Shown piece after piece: positions 1-7,030 of a stretch of DNA of 12,084 bases; position 1 is the stretch's first letter, and each line of letters begins with the position of its first letter. Location of the stretch: contig VAXF01000029.1 in assembly GCA_005888395.1 (NCBI GenBank), positions 1 to 12,084 of the forward strand. Reading direction: 5' to 3'. The position numbers were made by a program, and so were the translations under genes. Under the pieces are notes generated by a model. The model saw only the letters and a list, made by a program, of their open reading frames with translations. It did not search any database and was not told the DNA's origin. The DNA is from Actinomycetota bacterium (GTDB lineage Bacteria > Actinomycetota > Acidimicrobiia > Acidimicrobiales > AC-25).

Positions 1-1
1 C

Positions 2-208
2 ATCCTCCTCTCCTACGACGAGAGCCATTCCGCCATCGGCTACCTCGGCGCCCACGACGGCGAGCACACGCCGACGCTCCTGCTCACCGCGCTGGGAACG
101 CCGAAGGTGGCGCCGGGCAGCGTCGACGAGCACGTCGATGACGCCCTCCGCCGGCTGCTGAACGAGCCGTTCGACACGTTCCAGCAGGACTGGTCGCACA
201 ATCAATGA
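2..208 (+). CDS. C-terminal end of an unrecognised protein (5' truncated)
   Basis: The frame is open from the first bases of the window and stops at TGA 206-208, giving the last 68 residues of a protein that begins outside. The visible part is acidic and soluble-looking. It holds LLSYDESHSAIGYLGAHDG near the left edge and ends in a Trp-Ser-His-Asn-Gln tail. There is no membrane helix and no motif I can assign to a family. It reads in the same direction as thrS, which starts 47 bases later with its own apparent promoter, so the two are probably separate transcripts. Codon use (G/C at most third positions) supports real coding. Function unknown. Confidence 0.55.
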   Translation: MLLSYDESHSAIGYLGAHDGEHTPTLLLTALGTPKVAPGSVDEHVDDALRRLLNEPFDTFQQDWSHNQ

Positions 209-242
209 GACTCAAATCGGTCCACAGGTGAAGAACGGTTTG

Positions 243-248
243 TAGCCT
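243..248 (+). promoter_or_regulatory. Putative -10 box (TAGCCT) for leaderless thrS transcript
   Basis: TAGCCT fits the actinobacterial -10 consensus TANNNT and lies 7 nt before the GTG start of thrS, so transcription would begin at or next to the start codon. No Shine-Dalgarno sequence lies within 5-12 nt of the GTG; the nearest AGGTGA is about 25 nt away. I see no good -35 hexamer. The same box-to-start arrangement recurs at 2671, 4468 and 7107. Confidence 0.45.
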
Positions 249-255
249 CGCTGGT

Positions 256-2193
256 GTGATAACCGTGAGGCTCCCCGACGGCTCGACCCGCTCGCTGCCC
301 GACGGGAGCACGGCCGCGGACGCGGCCGCGGCCATCGGGAAGCGGCTGGCCAAGGCGGCGGTGGCGGCGAGGGTGAACGGCCGCGAGGTCGACCTGGCCG
401 CGGCGCTGACCGACGGAGCAGAGGTCTCGATCGTCACCGCCGACACGGACGAGGGCCGCTACGTCCTCCGCCACTCGACTGCACACGTGATGGCGCAGGC
501 GGTGCTCGACCTGTTCCCGGGCGCCAAGTTCGCCATCGGCCCACCCATCGAGGACGGCTTCTACTACGACTTCGAGCTGCCCGGCGGGGCGCACTTCAGC
601 GACGACGACCTCACGCGAATCGAGGCGCGCATGCGCGAGATCGTCGCCCAGAACCAGTCGTTCGTCCGCGAGGAGCTGTCGCGCGGCGAGGGCCTTCGAC
701 TGTTCGCCGACCAGCCCTACAAGGTCGAGATCATCGAGGGCGTGGAGGAGAGCGAGGGGGCGGAAGGCGGCGTCGTGAGCGCGTATCGCAACGACGGGTT
801 CGTCGACCTCTGCCGCGGTCCCCACGTGCCGACCACGAGCCGGCTCGGTGCGTTCAAGCTCATGAAGGTCGCGGGGGCCTACTGGCGGGGCGACGAGCAC
901 CGCCCGATGCTCCAGCGCATCTACGGCACAGCGTGGGAGTCGGAGGACGCGCTGCGCGAGCACCTGCACCGGCTCGAGGAGGCCGAGCGGCGCGACCACC
1001 GTCGGCTGGGCGTCGAGCTCGACCTGTTCTCGTTCCCCGACGAGATCGGCAGCGGCCTCGCCGTCTTCCATCCCAAGGGCGGGCTCGTGCGCAAGCTGAT
1101 GGAGGACTACTCGCGTCAGCGGCACGAGGCCTCTGGCTACGAGTTCGTCAACACCCCGCACATCAGCAAGGCCGAGCTGTTCGAGACGTCGGGCCATCTG
1201 CAGTGGTTCGCCGAGAGCATGTACCCGCCGATGGAGGTGGAGGGCGCGGCGTACTACGCCAAGCCGATGAACTGCCCGATGCACGTCCTCATCTACAGGT
1301 CACGAGGGCGGTCGTACCGCGAGCTTCCGCTTCGCCTGTTCGAGTTCGGCACCGTGTACCGCTTCGAACGGTCCGGCGTGGTCCACGGACTCACGCGCGT
1401 CCGAGGCATGACGATGGACGACTCGCACATCTTCTGTGCCCGAGACCAGACGACCGAAGAGCTGAAGTCGCTCCTCCGGTTCGTGCTCGACCTGCTGCGC
1501 GACTTCGGGCTCACCGACTTCTACCTCGAGCTGTCGACCAAGCCGGAGGGAAAGGCGGCCGGCACCGACGAGGAATGGGCCGACGCGACCGAGGCCCTGC
1601 GGGAAGTGGGCCTCGCCGAGGGGCTCCAGCTGGTGCTCGACGAGGGCGGGGGTGCGTTCTACGGGCCCAAGATCTCCGTGCAGACCCGCGATGCAATCGG
1701 CCGGTCGTGGCAGATCTCGACGATCCAGCTCGACTTCCAGACACCGCAGCGCTTCGGCATCGAGTACACCGGCGCCGACAACGCGCGCCACCAGCCGGTC
1801 ATGATCCACCGCGCCCTGTTCGGATCGGTCGAGCGCTTCTTCGGCATCCTCGTCGAGCACTACGCGGGCGCCTTCCCGACTTGGCTGGCGCCGGTCCAGG
1901 CGCGGGTGCTGCCGGTTCGCGACGACCACGACGCCTACGCCGCCTCGGTTGCCGGCCGTCTGCGTGCCGGCGGCTACCGCGTCGACGTCGCCGAGGCCGA
2001 CGAGCCCATCGGCGGACGCGTCCGGCGGGCCAAGCTCGAGAAGATCCCCTACGTGCTCGTGGTCGGCGACGACGACGTGCGCGACGGCACCGTCGGCGTC
2101 AACCCGCGTGGTGGCGACGTCGAACGCGGCGTGTCGGTCGATGATTTCGTGGCGCGCCTGCAGGTCGAGGTCGACACCAAGGCGGTGGGGTGA
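256..2193 (+). CDS. thrS: Threonine--tRNA ligase
   Basis: This cytoplasmic class II synthetase charges tRNA-Thr with threonine and edits mischarged Ser-tRNA. At 645 aa it is the usual full length. Domains in order are TGS (about 1-62), the N2 editing domain with its H73-x3-H77 and C186-x3-H190 metal/active-site set, the catalytic core (about 255-540), and the anticodon-binding domain (about 545-640). The core keeps the zinc ligands C340 (in MNCPMH), H391 (in DDSHIF) and H518 (in MIHRA). Motif 2 lies around YRFERSG (368-374) and motif 3 around GSVERFFG (523-530). The GTG start places the TGS domain (MITVRLPDGS) at the very N-terminus, as in the family, and sits 7 nt after TAGCCT, suggesting a leaderless mRNA. 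The stop overlaps the HIT gene by 4 nt, so the two are probably co-translated. No T-box leader fits in the 47-base gap upstream. Confidence 0.97.
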   Translation: MITVRLPDGSTRSLPDGSTAADAAAAIGKRLAKAAVAARVNGREVDLAAALTDGAEVSIVTADTDEGRYVLRHSTAHVMAQAVLDLFPGAKFAIGPPIEDGFYYDFELPGGAHFSDDDLTRIEARMREIVAQNQSFVREELSRGEGLRLFADQPYKVEIIEGVEESEGAEGGVVSAYRNDGFVDLCRGPHVPTTSRLGAFKLMKVAGAYWRGDEHRPMLQRIYGTAWESEDALREHLHRLEEAERRDHRRLGVELDLFSFPDEIGSGLAVFHPKGGLVRKLMEDYSRQRHEASGYEFVNTPHISKAELFETSGHLQWFAESMYPPMEVEGAAYYAKPMNCPMHVLIYRSRGRSYRELPLRLFEFGTVYRFERSGVVHGLTRVRGMTMDDSHIFCARDQTTEELKSLLRFVLDLLRDFGLTDFYLELSTKPEGKAAGTDEEWADATEALREVGLAEGLQLVLDEGGGAFYGPKISVQTRDAIGRSWQISTIQLDFQTPQRFGIEYTGADNARHQPVMIHRALFGSVERFFGILVEHYAGAFPTWLAPVQARVLPVRDDHDAYAASVAGRLRAGGYRVDVAEADEPIGGRVRRAKLEKIPYVLVVGDDDVRDGTVGVNPRGGDVERGVSVDDFVARLQVEVDTKAVG

Positions 2194-2669
2194 ACCTCGA
2201 GCGGATCTGGGCCGGCTGGCGCAGCGAGTACGTCACCGGGGCGACGAGCGAGGACGGGTGCGTGCTGTGCCGCGTGCTGGCCGAGGACGCCTACGTCGTG
2301 TGGCGCGGTGGCCTGTGCGCCGCCGTCCTGAACGCCTACCCGTACACGAGCGGGCACCTGATGCTCCTCCCGGTACGGCACGTGGCCGAGCTCGAGGACG
2401 TGACCTCAGAGGAGTCGGCCGAGCTGTGGCACGGGCTGACGAGCGCGGTGCGCGCCCTCAAGCGCGGCTTCGCGGCCGACGGGATCAACGTCGGCGTCAA
2501 TCTCGGGCGTGTTGCCGGCGCGGGGGTGCCCGATCACTTCCACCTCCACTGCCTGCCGCGTTGGTCGGGAGATACCAACTTCATGACGTCGGTGGCCGAG
2601 GCCCGCGTCATCCCCGAGTCCTTGCCTGCCAGCTACGACAAGCTCAAGGCCGCCTGGCCCGACGGCTGA
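2190..2669 (+). CDS. HIT-family protein, probable Ap4A phosphorylase/hydrolase
   Basis: The 159-aa protein carries the histidine-triad signature H116-F-H118-L-H120 in DHFHLHCLPRW; the nucleotide-binding Asn48 in LNAYPYTSGH is also typical. C24 and C27 (CVLC), perhaps with H64, resemble the zinc site of some HIT proteins. Family members cleave dinucleoside polyphosphates or nucleoside phosphoramidates through a nucleotidyl-His intermediate. In Mycobacterium tuberculosis the gene directly after thrS (Rv2613c) is a HIT-family Ap4A phosphorylase, so the same activity is likely here. It would remove Ap4A, a side product of aminoacyl-tRNA synthetases. The GTG start overlaps the thrS stop (GTGA, 2190-2193), which implies translational coupling. 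The exact substrate, and phosphorolysis versus hydrolysis, cannot be read from the sequence. Confidence 0.9.
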   Translation: MNLERIWAGWRSEYVTGATSEDGCVLCRVLAEDAYVVWRGGLCAAVLNAYPYTSGHLMLLPVRHVAELEDVTSEESAELWHGLTSAVRALKRGFAADGINVGVNLGRVAGAGVPDHFHLHCLPRWSGDTNFMTSVAEARVIPESLPASYDKLKAAWPDG

Positions 2670-2670
2670 T

Positions 2671-2676
2671 TAGCCT
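2671..2676 (+). promoter_or_regulatory. Putative -10 box (TAGCCT) in the HIT–membrane protein gap
   Basis: TAGCCT lies one base after the HIT-gene TGA and 7 nt before the ATG at 2684. The hexamer and spacing are identical to those before thrS. The 14-nt gap has no AGGAGG-like site. This suggests a second, leaderless start of transcription within the thrS cluster; read-through from thrS is also possible. No clear -35 is visible. Confidence 0.4.
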
Positions 2677-2683
2677 CCTGTCG

Positions 2684-3229
2684 ATGGCCGATGAGCATGG
2701 CGGCGACGCCGCGGACGAGCATGGCGGCGACGCCGCGGACGAGCATCGCGACGAGCTGCCGGCCGACCTCGATGCGGCCGGGTACGTGGGGCCATACGCG
2801 TTCCCCAACGTCAACCGCCGGCGGGTCCCCGGCACGATCTACCTCGTCATCGCCCTTGCCTGCGTGCTCGAGTGGGTGACGCACGCCGGCTCGAGCCACG
2901 TGCTCGTCAACCGCGGTTTCCTCGGTGCCGCCGTCGCCCTCGGCCTCGTCGGCGCCTACCACCTGTTCACCGCGTGGGATCTGCGGGTGAGCGACACGGA
3001 CGCGCTGGCCGCCGCGGTCCGTCATGTCGGCTTTCCCGTCGGCCACGCCTCCGCCCAGCTGGCATGGCGGGGCCTGCGGAGCCGGCCGACCTGGCGCATC
3101 CTGGTCTACTCGGCCGAGAACCCGCCGGACCGGCGGGGCCTGGTGCTCGTCGACGGCGTGGCCGGCGACGTTCTCGAGCACTACCTCGAGCAGAACCCCG
3201 AGGACTGGTCCGAATTCGACTCGCAGTGA
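2684..3229 (+). CDS. Small two-helix membrane protein with repeated acidic N-terminus, function unknown
   Basis: The 181-aa product starts with two copies of Asp-Glu-His-Gly-Gly-Asp-Ala-Ala (residues 3-18) and a partial third, then a charged stretch to about residue 48. Two likely membrane helices follow (about 50-67 and 78-97) separated by a short loop, then a soluble C-terminal domain (about 100-181) ending in an acidic EQNPEDWSEFDSQ tail. The helix hairpin would leave both termini on the same side, probably cytoplasmic. I do not recognise the family. The ATG at 2684 is chosen because the same frame upstream only shadows the thrS and HIT genes, and because a TAGCCT box lies 7 nt before it. 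Its position after thrS and the HIT gene could reflect conserved actinobacterial gene order, but gives no function. Confidence 0.8.
   Translation: MADEHGGDAADEHGGDAADEHRDELPADLDAAGYVGPYAFPNVNRRRVPGTIYLVIALACVLEWVTHAGSSHVLVNRGFLGAAVALGLVGAYHLFTAWDLRVSDTDALAAAVRHVGFPVGHASAQLAWRGLRSRPTWRILVYSAENPPDRRGLVLVDGVAGDVLEHYLEQNPEDWSEFDSQ
2690..2746 (+). repeat. 24-bp in-frame tandem repeat (2 copies plus partial third)
   Basis: Two adjacent 24-base units (2690-2713 and 2714-2737) differ at a single base (gat versus gac). A partial third copy follows (gacgagcat, 2738-2746). The period is a multiple of three, so each unit encodes DEHGGDAA and copy-number change would keep the frame. It lies at the extreme N-terminus of the membrane protein, a plausible site for strand slippage. 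Confidence 0.85.
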
Positions 3230-3251
3230 GCGAGCGAAGGCGATCGAGCCA

Positions 3252-4460
3252 ATGGTGACCGTGAAGCTGGAGACGGACGAGATCCAGCGGGCGGTCGACG
3301 ACGCCGCCGCCGCCGGAGGCGGCGTGGTGCGCATCGGTCCCGGCACCCACGAGTGCGGCACGATCCACCTGCGCAGTCGCGTGACGATCGACCTCGCCCC
3401 GGGCGCGACGCTCATGGCGACGGCGGACGACGCCGCCTTCGACTCGTTCGAGGATCTGCCCTACACGCCGTTCGCCGACCAGGAGACCTCCGACTTCCGG
3501 TACGCGCTGCTGGCCGGCGAGGACCTCGAGGACGTGGCCATCGTCGGCCAGGGCTGTCTCGACGACGCCCGTCACCGGCGCATCGGGCCCAAGCCGATCG
3601 CCCTCAAGCGGTGCCGCCGGGTGACCGTGAGCGGCATCACCATCCAGCACGCGCCGAACTATGCGGTGAGCCTGCTCGGCTGCGACCACGTCGTGGTGCA
3701 CGGCGTGACGATCCTCGACGGCTACGCGGACGGGATCGACCCCGACTGCTGCCGCTTCGTGCGCATCTCCGACTGCCACGTCGACTGCTGGGACGACGCG
3801 ATCTGCCTCAAGGCGAGCCTCTCGCTGGGAGAACGCCGGCCGACCGAGCACGTGACCGTCACGAACTGCACCCTGCGCAGCTGCTGCAACCATCTCAAGC
3901 TCGGCACCGAGAGCAGCGGCGACTTCCGCCACATCGCGTTCACGAACTGCACGATGCTCGCCCGTCCCGACGACGCCCCGGTGCCGAGCGTCGAGAACGC
4001 CGGTCTGGCGATCGAGTCGGTCGACGGGGCGCGCATCGTCGGGCTTGTGGCCTCGAACCTCGCCATGGACGAGGTGCGCACGCCGATCTTCGTACGGCTC
4101 GGCAACCGCGGCCGGGGGATGGACACACCGGTGCCGGGAGCGATCGAAGACGTCGTCATCAGCAACGTCGTGGCGCACGGCGCGTGCGAGACGAGCTCGA
4201 TCACCGGGCTGGCCGAACGGGCCGTGGCCGGTGTGACGCTCCGCGACGTGCGGGTGCGCTCGGCAGGGGGGCAGCGCGTGCCGGGGCCCGCCGCGGTTCC
4301 CGAGGTCGAGGGCGAGTACCCGGCGGCGACGATGTTCGGCCCGTTGCCGGCCCACGGCCTCTACGTGCGACACGTGCGCCGGCTCTCGCTCCACGACGTC
4401 GAGCTCACCACCGACGAGACCGACGCCCGCCCGGGCCTCGCGGCCGAAGACGTCACCTAG
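3252..4460 (+). CDS. Glycoside hydrolase family 28 (polygalacturonase-like) protein
   Basis: This 402-aa protein has the pectate-lyase-like right-handed beta-helix pattern of GH28, which hydrolyses galacturonan-type polysaccharides or oligosaccharides using paired aspartates. The N-terminus fits the first coil (IQRAVDDAAAAGGGVVRIGPG, about residues 11-31). The probable catalytic acids are D160 in YADGIDPD and D181-D182 in CWDDAICLKA. H214 in NHLKLGTES stands where the catalytic His is expected, and FVRLGNR (280-286) replaces the RIK motif of fungal enzymes. The tail keeps a MFGPLPAHGLYVRHV segment. There is no signal peptide or membrane helix, so it looks cytoplasmic. The ATG start follows a GAAGG (3236-3240) by 11 nt, and the gap to the upstream gene is only 22 nt. 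No pectin or uronate pathway genes are nearby, so the real substrate is uncertain. Confidence 0.85.
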   Translation: MVTVKLETDEIQRAVDDAAAAGGGVVRIGPGTHECGTIHLRSRVTIDLAPGATLMATADDAAFDSFEDLPYTPFADQETSDFRYALLAGEDLEDVAIVGQGCLDDARHRRIGPKPIALKRCRRVTVSGITIQHAPNYAVSLLGCDHVVVHGVTILDGYADGIDPDCCRFVRISDCHVDCWDDAICLKASLSLGERRPTEHVTVTNCTLRSCCNHLKLGTESSGDFRHIAFTNCTMLARPDDAPVPSVENAGLAIESVDGARIVGLVASNLAMDEVRTPIFVRLGNRGRGMDTPVPGAIEDVVISNVVAHGACETSSITGLAERAVAGVTLRDVRVRSAGGQRVPGPAAVPEVEGEYPAATMFGPLPAHGLYVRHVRRLSLHDVELTTDETDARPGLAAEDVT

Positions 4461-4467
4461 CCCGGCG

Positions 4468-4473
4468 TAGCAT
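4468..4473 (+). promoter_or_regulatory. Putative -10 box (TAGCAT) for the HtpX-like gene
   Basis: TAGCAT lies 8 nt before the ATG of the M48 protease and 7 nt after the previous stop codon. No Shine-Dalgarno sequence is present: the intervening TTCCTCCC is the wrong strand sense for one. It matches the leaderless pattern seen at 243 and 2671. Confidence 0.4.
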
Positions 4474-4481
4474 TCCTCCCG

Positions 4482-5459
4482 ATGTACGAACAGATCGCCC
4501 GCAACAAGCGCCGTGCGGCGATCTACGTCTTCCTCTTCTTCGTCGTGTGGCTGGGCATCGGAGCGCTGGTCGGCTGGATCGCCGCCGGCGCCTCGGGGTC
4601 GTCCGGCGGGACGTCGTACGGGGGGACGCCCGCCCCAACCCAGACGACCACCCATTACGCCGGAGCGGTGATCGCGGGCATGGTCATCGCCGGTCTTCTC
4701 GCTCTTGCAGGCATTGCCTTCTCGTTGCGTGGGGGGTCGCGCCTCGTCCTGGCGGTGTCGGGCGCGCGACCGGCCGACCCTCACCAGTACCAGCAGCTCC
4801 ACGACATCGTCGAGGCGCTGGCGATCGGTGACGGGCTGCCGAAGCCCGCGGTCTACGTGATCGACGACCCCTCGCCGAACGCCTTCGCGACCGGGACGAG
4901 CCCCAATCGGGCGGCCATCACGGCCACGACGGGCCTGCTGGAGGTGATGAACCGCGAGGAGCTCGAAGGGGTGCTGAGCCACGAGATGAGCCACATCAAG
5001 AACTACGACGTGCGTCTCGTGCTGATCGTCACCACCCTGATCGGCCTGGCCGGCCTCCTCGCCAGCGTCGTCTGGCGGTCGGCGTTCTACATGCGGCCTC
5101 GCGGGCGCGACGCCGGCCAGGTGATGTTGGTGGTGTTCGCCGCCGGGCTCCTGCTCGGCTTGGTGGCGGTCATTTTCGGTCCCCTCATACAGCTCGCCCT
5201 CTCGCGCCGCCGAGAAGAGCTGGCCGACGTCAGTGGCGTCGAGCTCAGCCGCAACCCCGCAGGCCTCATCAGCGCCCTGCGCAAGCTCGAGCAGAGCGAC
5301 AAGCCGTTCGCGAAGTTCAACCACGCAACGGCGGCGATGTGCATCGACGACCCGCTCCAGCACCACGAAGGTTGGCTCCACCGGCTCTTCGACACGCACC
5401 CCCCTATCGCGGAGCGCATCGCGATCCTCGAGCGGATCGCCCAGGGGCAGTCCGTCTAG
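4482..5459 (+). CDS. HtpX-like M48-family membrane zinc metalloprotease
   Basis: The 325-aa protein is an integral-membrane endopeptidase of the HtpX type, a family that degrades damaged or misfolded membrane proteins. The zinc site is H167-E-M-S-H171 with the third ligand E245 in the E-x-x-A-D segment EELAD (245-249). Four hydrophobic segments are visible, about 13-36, 59-82, 178-201 and 214-240; the active site lies between the second and third. The conserved C-terminal DTHPPIAERIAIL (304-316) is present. A Gly/Ser/Thr-rich loop (about 37-57) separates helices 1 and 2. The ATG is preceded by a TAGCAT box rather than a ribosome-binding site. Its stop codon overlaps that of the convergent lemA in CTAG. 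HtpX-like proteases and LemA are frequent genomic partners, which supports a shared envelope role. Confidence 0.92.
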   Translation: MYEQIARNKRRAAIYVFLFFVVWLGIGALVGWIAAGASGSSGGTSYGGTPAPTQTTTHYAGAVIAGMVIAGLLALAGIAFSLRGGSRLVLAVSGARPADPHQYQQLHDIVEALAIGDGLPKPAVYVIDDPSPNAFATGTSPNRAAITATTGLLEVMNREELEGVLSHEMSHIKNYDVRLVLIVTTLIGLAGLLASVVWRSAFYMRPRGRDAGQVMLVVFAAGLLLGLVAVIFGPLIQLALSRRREELADVSGVELSRNPAGLISALRKLEQSDKPFAKFNHATAAMCIDDPLQHHEGWLHRLFDTHPPIAERIAILERIAQGQSV

Positions 5460-6097
5460 GTGCCGGGTGGCGGGGCGGGTGGCGTGGCGGGTGGCGTGGC
5501 GGGGGGTTCTCCGCTCGGCGGCCCGTCGCCTCCGGCGAAGCGCACCTGGGGGACCTCTCGGTCGGCCTCTTCCGCCTCGAAGTAGGTCACCACGGTGAAG
5601 GCGAACCTCGCGGCGATGAGGTTGCGAGGGAAGGTCTGCAGGGCGATGTTGTAGTCGCGGGCGCTGGTGTTGTAGTAGCGGCGGGCGAACTCGATCTTGT
5701 CCTCGGTCGCGGTCAGCTGCTCCTGGAGCTGCGTGAAGCTCTCGACCGCCCGGAGCTGGGGGTAGTTCTCGGCCACCGCGAACAGGGAGCGCAGGGTCTG
5801 GCTCAACATGTTCTCGGCGGGGGCGATCTTGCCGGGGTCACCCGTCGCACCGGCGTTGACCGCGGCGGCGCGCGCGTTCGTCACCGCCTCGAACGTCCCT
5901 CGCTCGTGGGCGGCATACCCCTTCACGGTCTCGACCAGGTTGGGAATGAGGTCGTGACGGCGCTTGAGCTCGACGTCGATCTGCGACCACGCCTCCTGGG
6001 TGCGGTTGCGCCGCCTGACCAGGCCGTTGAACGAGGCCCAGACGACGAGCACGAGGAGCAGCACGACGACGACGACGAGGACTATGACGATTGCCAT
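5456..6097 (-). CDS. lemA: LemA family membrane protein
   Basis: The 213-aa protein has one N-terminal hydrophobic helix (about 2-21, rich in Val and Leu) followed by the LemA helical domain. Hallmarks are NRTQEAWSQIDVELKRRHDL (31-50), IPNLVETVKGYAAHE (51-65), and the C-terminal YYNTSARDYN and FPRNLIA (156-162). The LemA domain is an antiparallel helical bundle on the cell surface or at the membrane; its biochemical role is not settled. The tail (about 192-213) is Pro/Ala/Thr-rich and encoded by a 12-bp repeat. The ATG has a good GAGGGG ribosome-binding site 6 nt upstream that overlaps the stop of the peroxidase gene, so the two are one operon. It converges with the HtpX-like gene, its common functional neighbour. 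Confidence 0.93.
   Translation of the reverse strand: MAIVIVLVVVVVLLLVLVVWASFNGLVRRRNRTQEAWSQIDVELKRRHDLIPNLVETVKGYAAHERGTFEAVTNARAAAVNAGATGDPGKIAPAENMLSQTLRSLFAVAENYPQLRAVESFTQLQEQLTATEDKIEFARRYYNTSARDYNIALQTFPRNLIAARFAFTVVTYFEAEEADREVPQVRFAGGDGPPSGEPPATPPATPPAPPPGT
5475..5498 (-). repeat. 12-bp tandem repeat encoding the Pro-rich tail of LemA
   Basis: The plus-strand unit gcgggtggcgtg occurs twice back to back (5475-5486 and 5487-5498), with degenerate continuations on both sides in the G-rich stretch 5464-5507. On the minus strand it encodes the PPAT repeats of the LemA C-terminus. Purity of G on one strand makes the segment a candidate for secondary structure just beyond the htpX stop. 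Confidence 0.75.
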
Positions 6098-6106
6098 GGA
6101 GACCCC

Positions 6107-7030
6107 TCAGCCCAGGCTCGCGTCGAGCGTCTCGATCGACGGCGCGAAGTAGAACGAGCCGGATGCCGGCGTGGAGTAGTCGGTGAGGGCGTCGCGCTGC
6201 TGGCCGTTCATCCCGTAGATGGCCTCCATGCGCTCGCGCAGCGGTGCCTGCTCACGGCAGAAGCCCATGAAGTAGAGGCCGACCGTACCGTCGTGGAACG
6301 CGTAGGGCGTCGAGCGGCGCACCATCTCGCCTCGCTTCGGCTTGGTGTCGTCGGCGGTGGCGCCTTCCCGCAACTCCACATGGCTCAGGTGCGAGGTCGG
6401 CACCTGCTTCGGCAGCCTGGCCGAGTCCGCCTTCTTGCGTCCGAAGAGGTTCTCCTGGTCGTTCAGCGAGAGGCCTTCGAAGTAGGCCAGGTCGTGCACC
6501 CAGCGCTGCGCGATCGAGAACGAGCCGCCCGCACCCGGCTTGCCGTCGGGCACGATGGCACGATCGTGCTGGTCCTCGGGTACCGGGTTGCCGGTGCCGT
6601 CGATGAAGCCGGTCAGGTCGAGGCTGTTGCGGTAGATGAACGTCGGCGTCTCGCGGGCGACGGTCATGTGGCCTGCCACCGCATTGCGGAACCTGAACTG
6701 GGTCTCCCAGCAGAGATCCTTCTCGTCCGAGTGGATCCAGAGCAGGAGCTCCTCCTGGGTGGCCTTGGCCACCTTGCCGTCGGACGACTCGTAGCCGGGA
6801 TACGGCTGGAAGTCGTCGGGGATGTCGTCGGTCAGGTCGGCGAGCAGGGTCGGGCCGAAGAGGAAGCAGACGTTGATGGGTGTGGTGACCCCGGTCTGCG
6901 CGCCAGCGGCGCGGGTGTCGCGCAGCGCCCGCTTGATGACGCCGAGATCCGCACCGTCGGTGCGGCTGAAGTGCGTGTACCACTGGTACTTGGTGAGGTT
7001 GGTGAGGATCGCGTGCTGTGGGTTGGCCAT
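6107..7030 (-). CDS. DyP-type haem peroxidase (YfeX-like)
   Basis: This 307-aa protein belongs to the dye-decolourising peroxidases, ferredoxin-like-fold haem enzymes that oxidise varied substrates with hydrogen peroxide. The family motif is GFIDGTGNP (141-149), with catalytic D144. By comparison with YfeX, H214 in TSHLSHVEL is the proximal haem ligand and R238 in VRRSTPYAF (R239 is the alternative) the distal Arg. GLYFMGFC (251-258) is the conserved late strand. No Tat or Sec signal is present, so it is cytoplasmic like the B/P-type enzymes. No encapsulin-like targeting tail is obvious and no encapsulin gene is in the window. The ATG has a GGGAG site 9 nt upstream. Only 9 nt separate its stop from lemA, so they are co-transcribed. 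Its natural substrate is unknown. Confidence 0.94.
   Translation of the reverse strand: MANPQHAILTNLTKYQWYTHFSRTDGADLGVIKRALRDTRAAGAQTGVTTPINVCFLFGPTLLADLTDDIPDDFQPYPGYESSDGKVAKATQEELLLWIHSDEKDLCWETQFRFRNAVAGHMTVARETPTFIYRNSLDLTGFIDGTGNPVPEDQHDRAIVPDGKPGAGGSFSIAQRWVHDLAYFEGLSLNDQENLFGRKKADSARLPKQVPTSHLSHVELREGATADDTKPKRGEMVRRSTPYAFHDGTVGLYFMGFCREQAPLRERMEAIYGMNGQQRDALTDYSTPASGSFYFAPSIETLDASLG

Noticed and set aside
209..255. Possible T-box or other leader before thrS
   Set aside because: Only 47 bases separate the upstream stop and the start, with no room for a T-box and no hairpin pair; a leaderless start fits better.
202..1284. A 360-codon minus-strand open frame
   Set aside because: It is a shadow of the thrS coding strand, with no start signal and no family features.
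2679..2684. TGTCGA overlapping the membrane-protein start as a second ECF42 promoter
   Set aside because: No CGAC/CGTC stands 16-18 nt downstream (the nearest CGAC is at about 19), and transcription would start inside the coding region.
2967..5399. An 810-codon minus-strand open frame
   Set aside because: It lies antisense to three well-supported genes, has the Arg/His/Asp-rich composition of a GC-rich shadow frame, and shows no recognisable domain.
6107..7030. Encapsulin cargo peroxidase
   Set aside because: No encapsulin gene is in the window and the C-terminus (SIETLDASLG) shows no convincing extended cargo-loading peptide after the catalytic domain.
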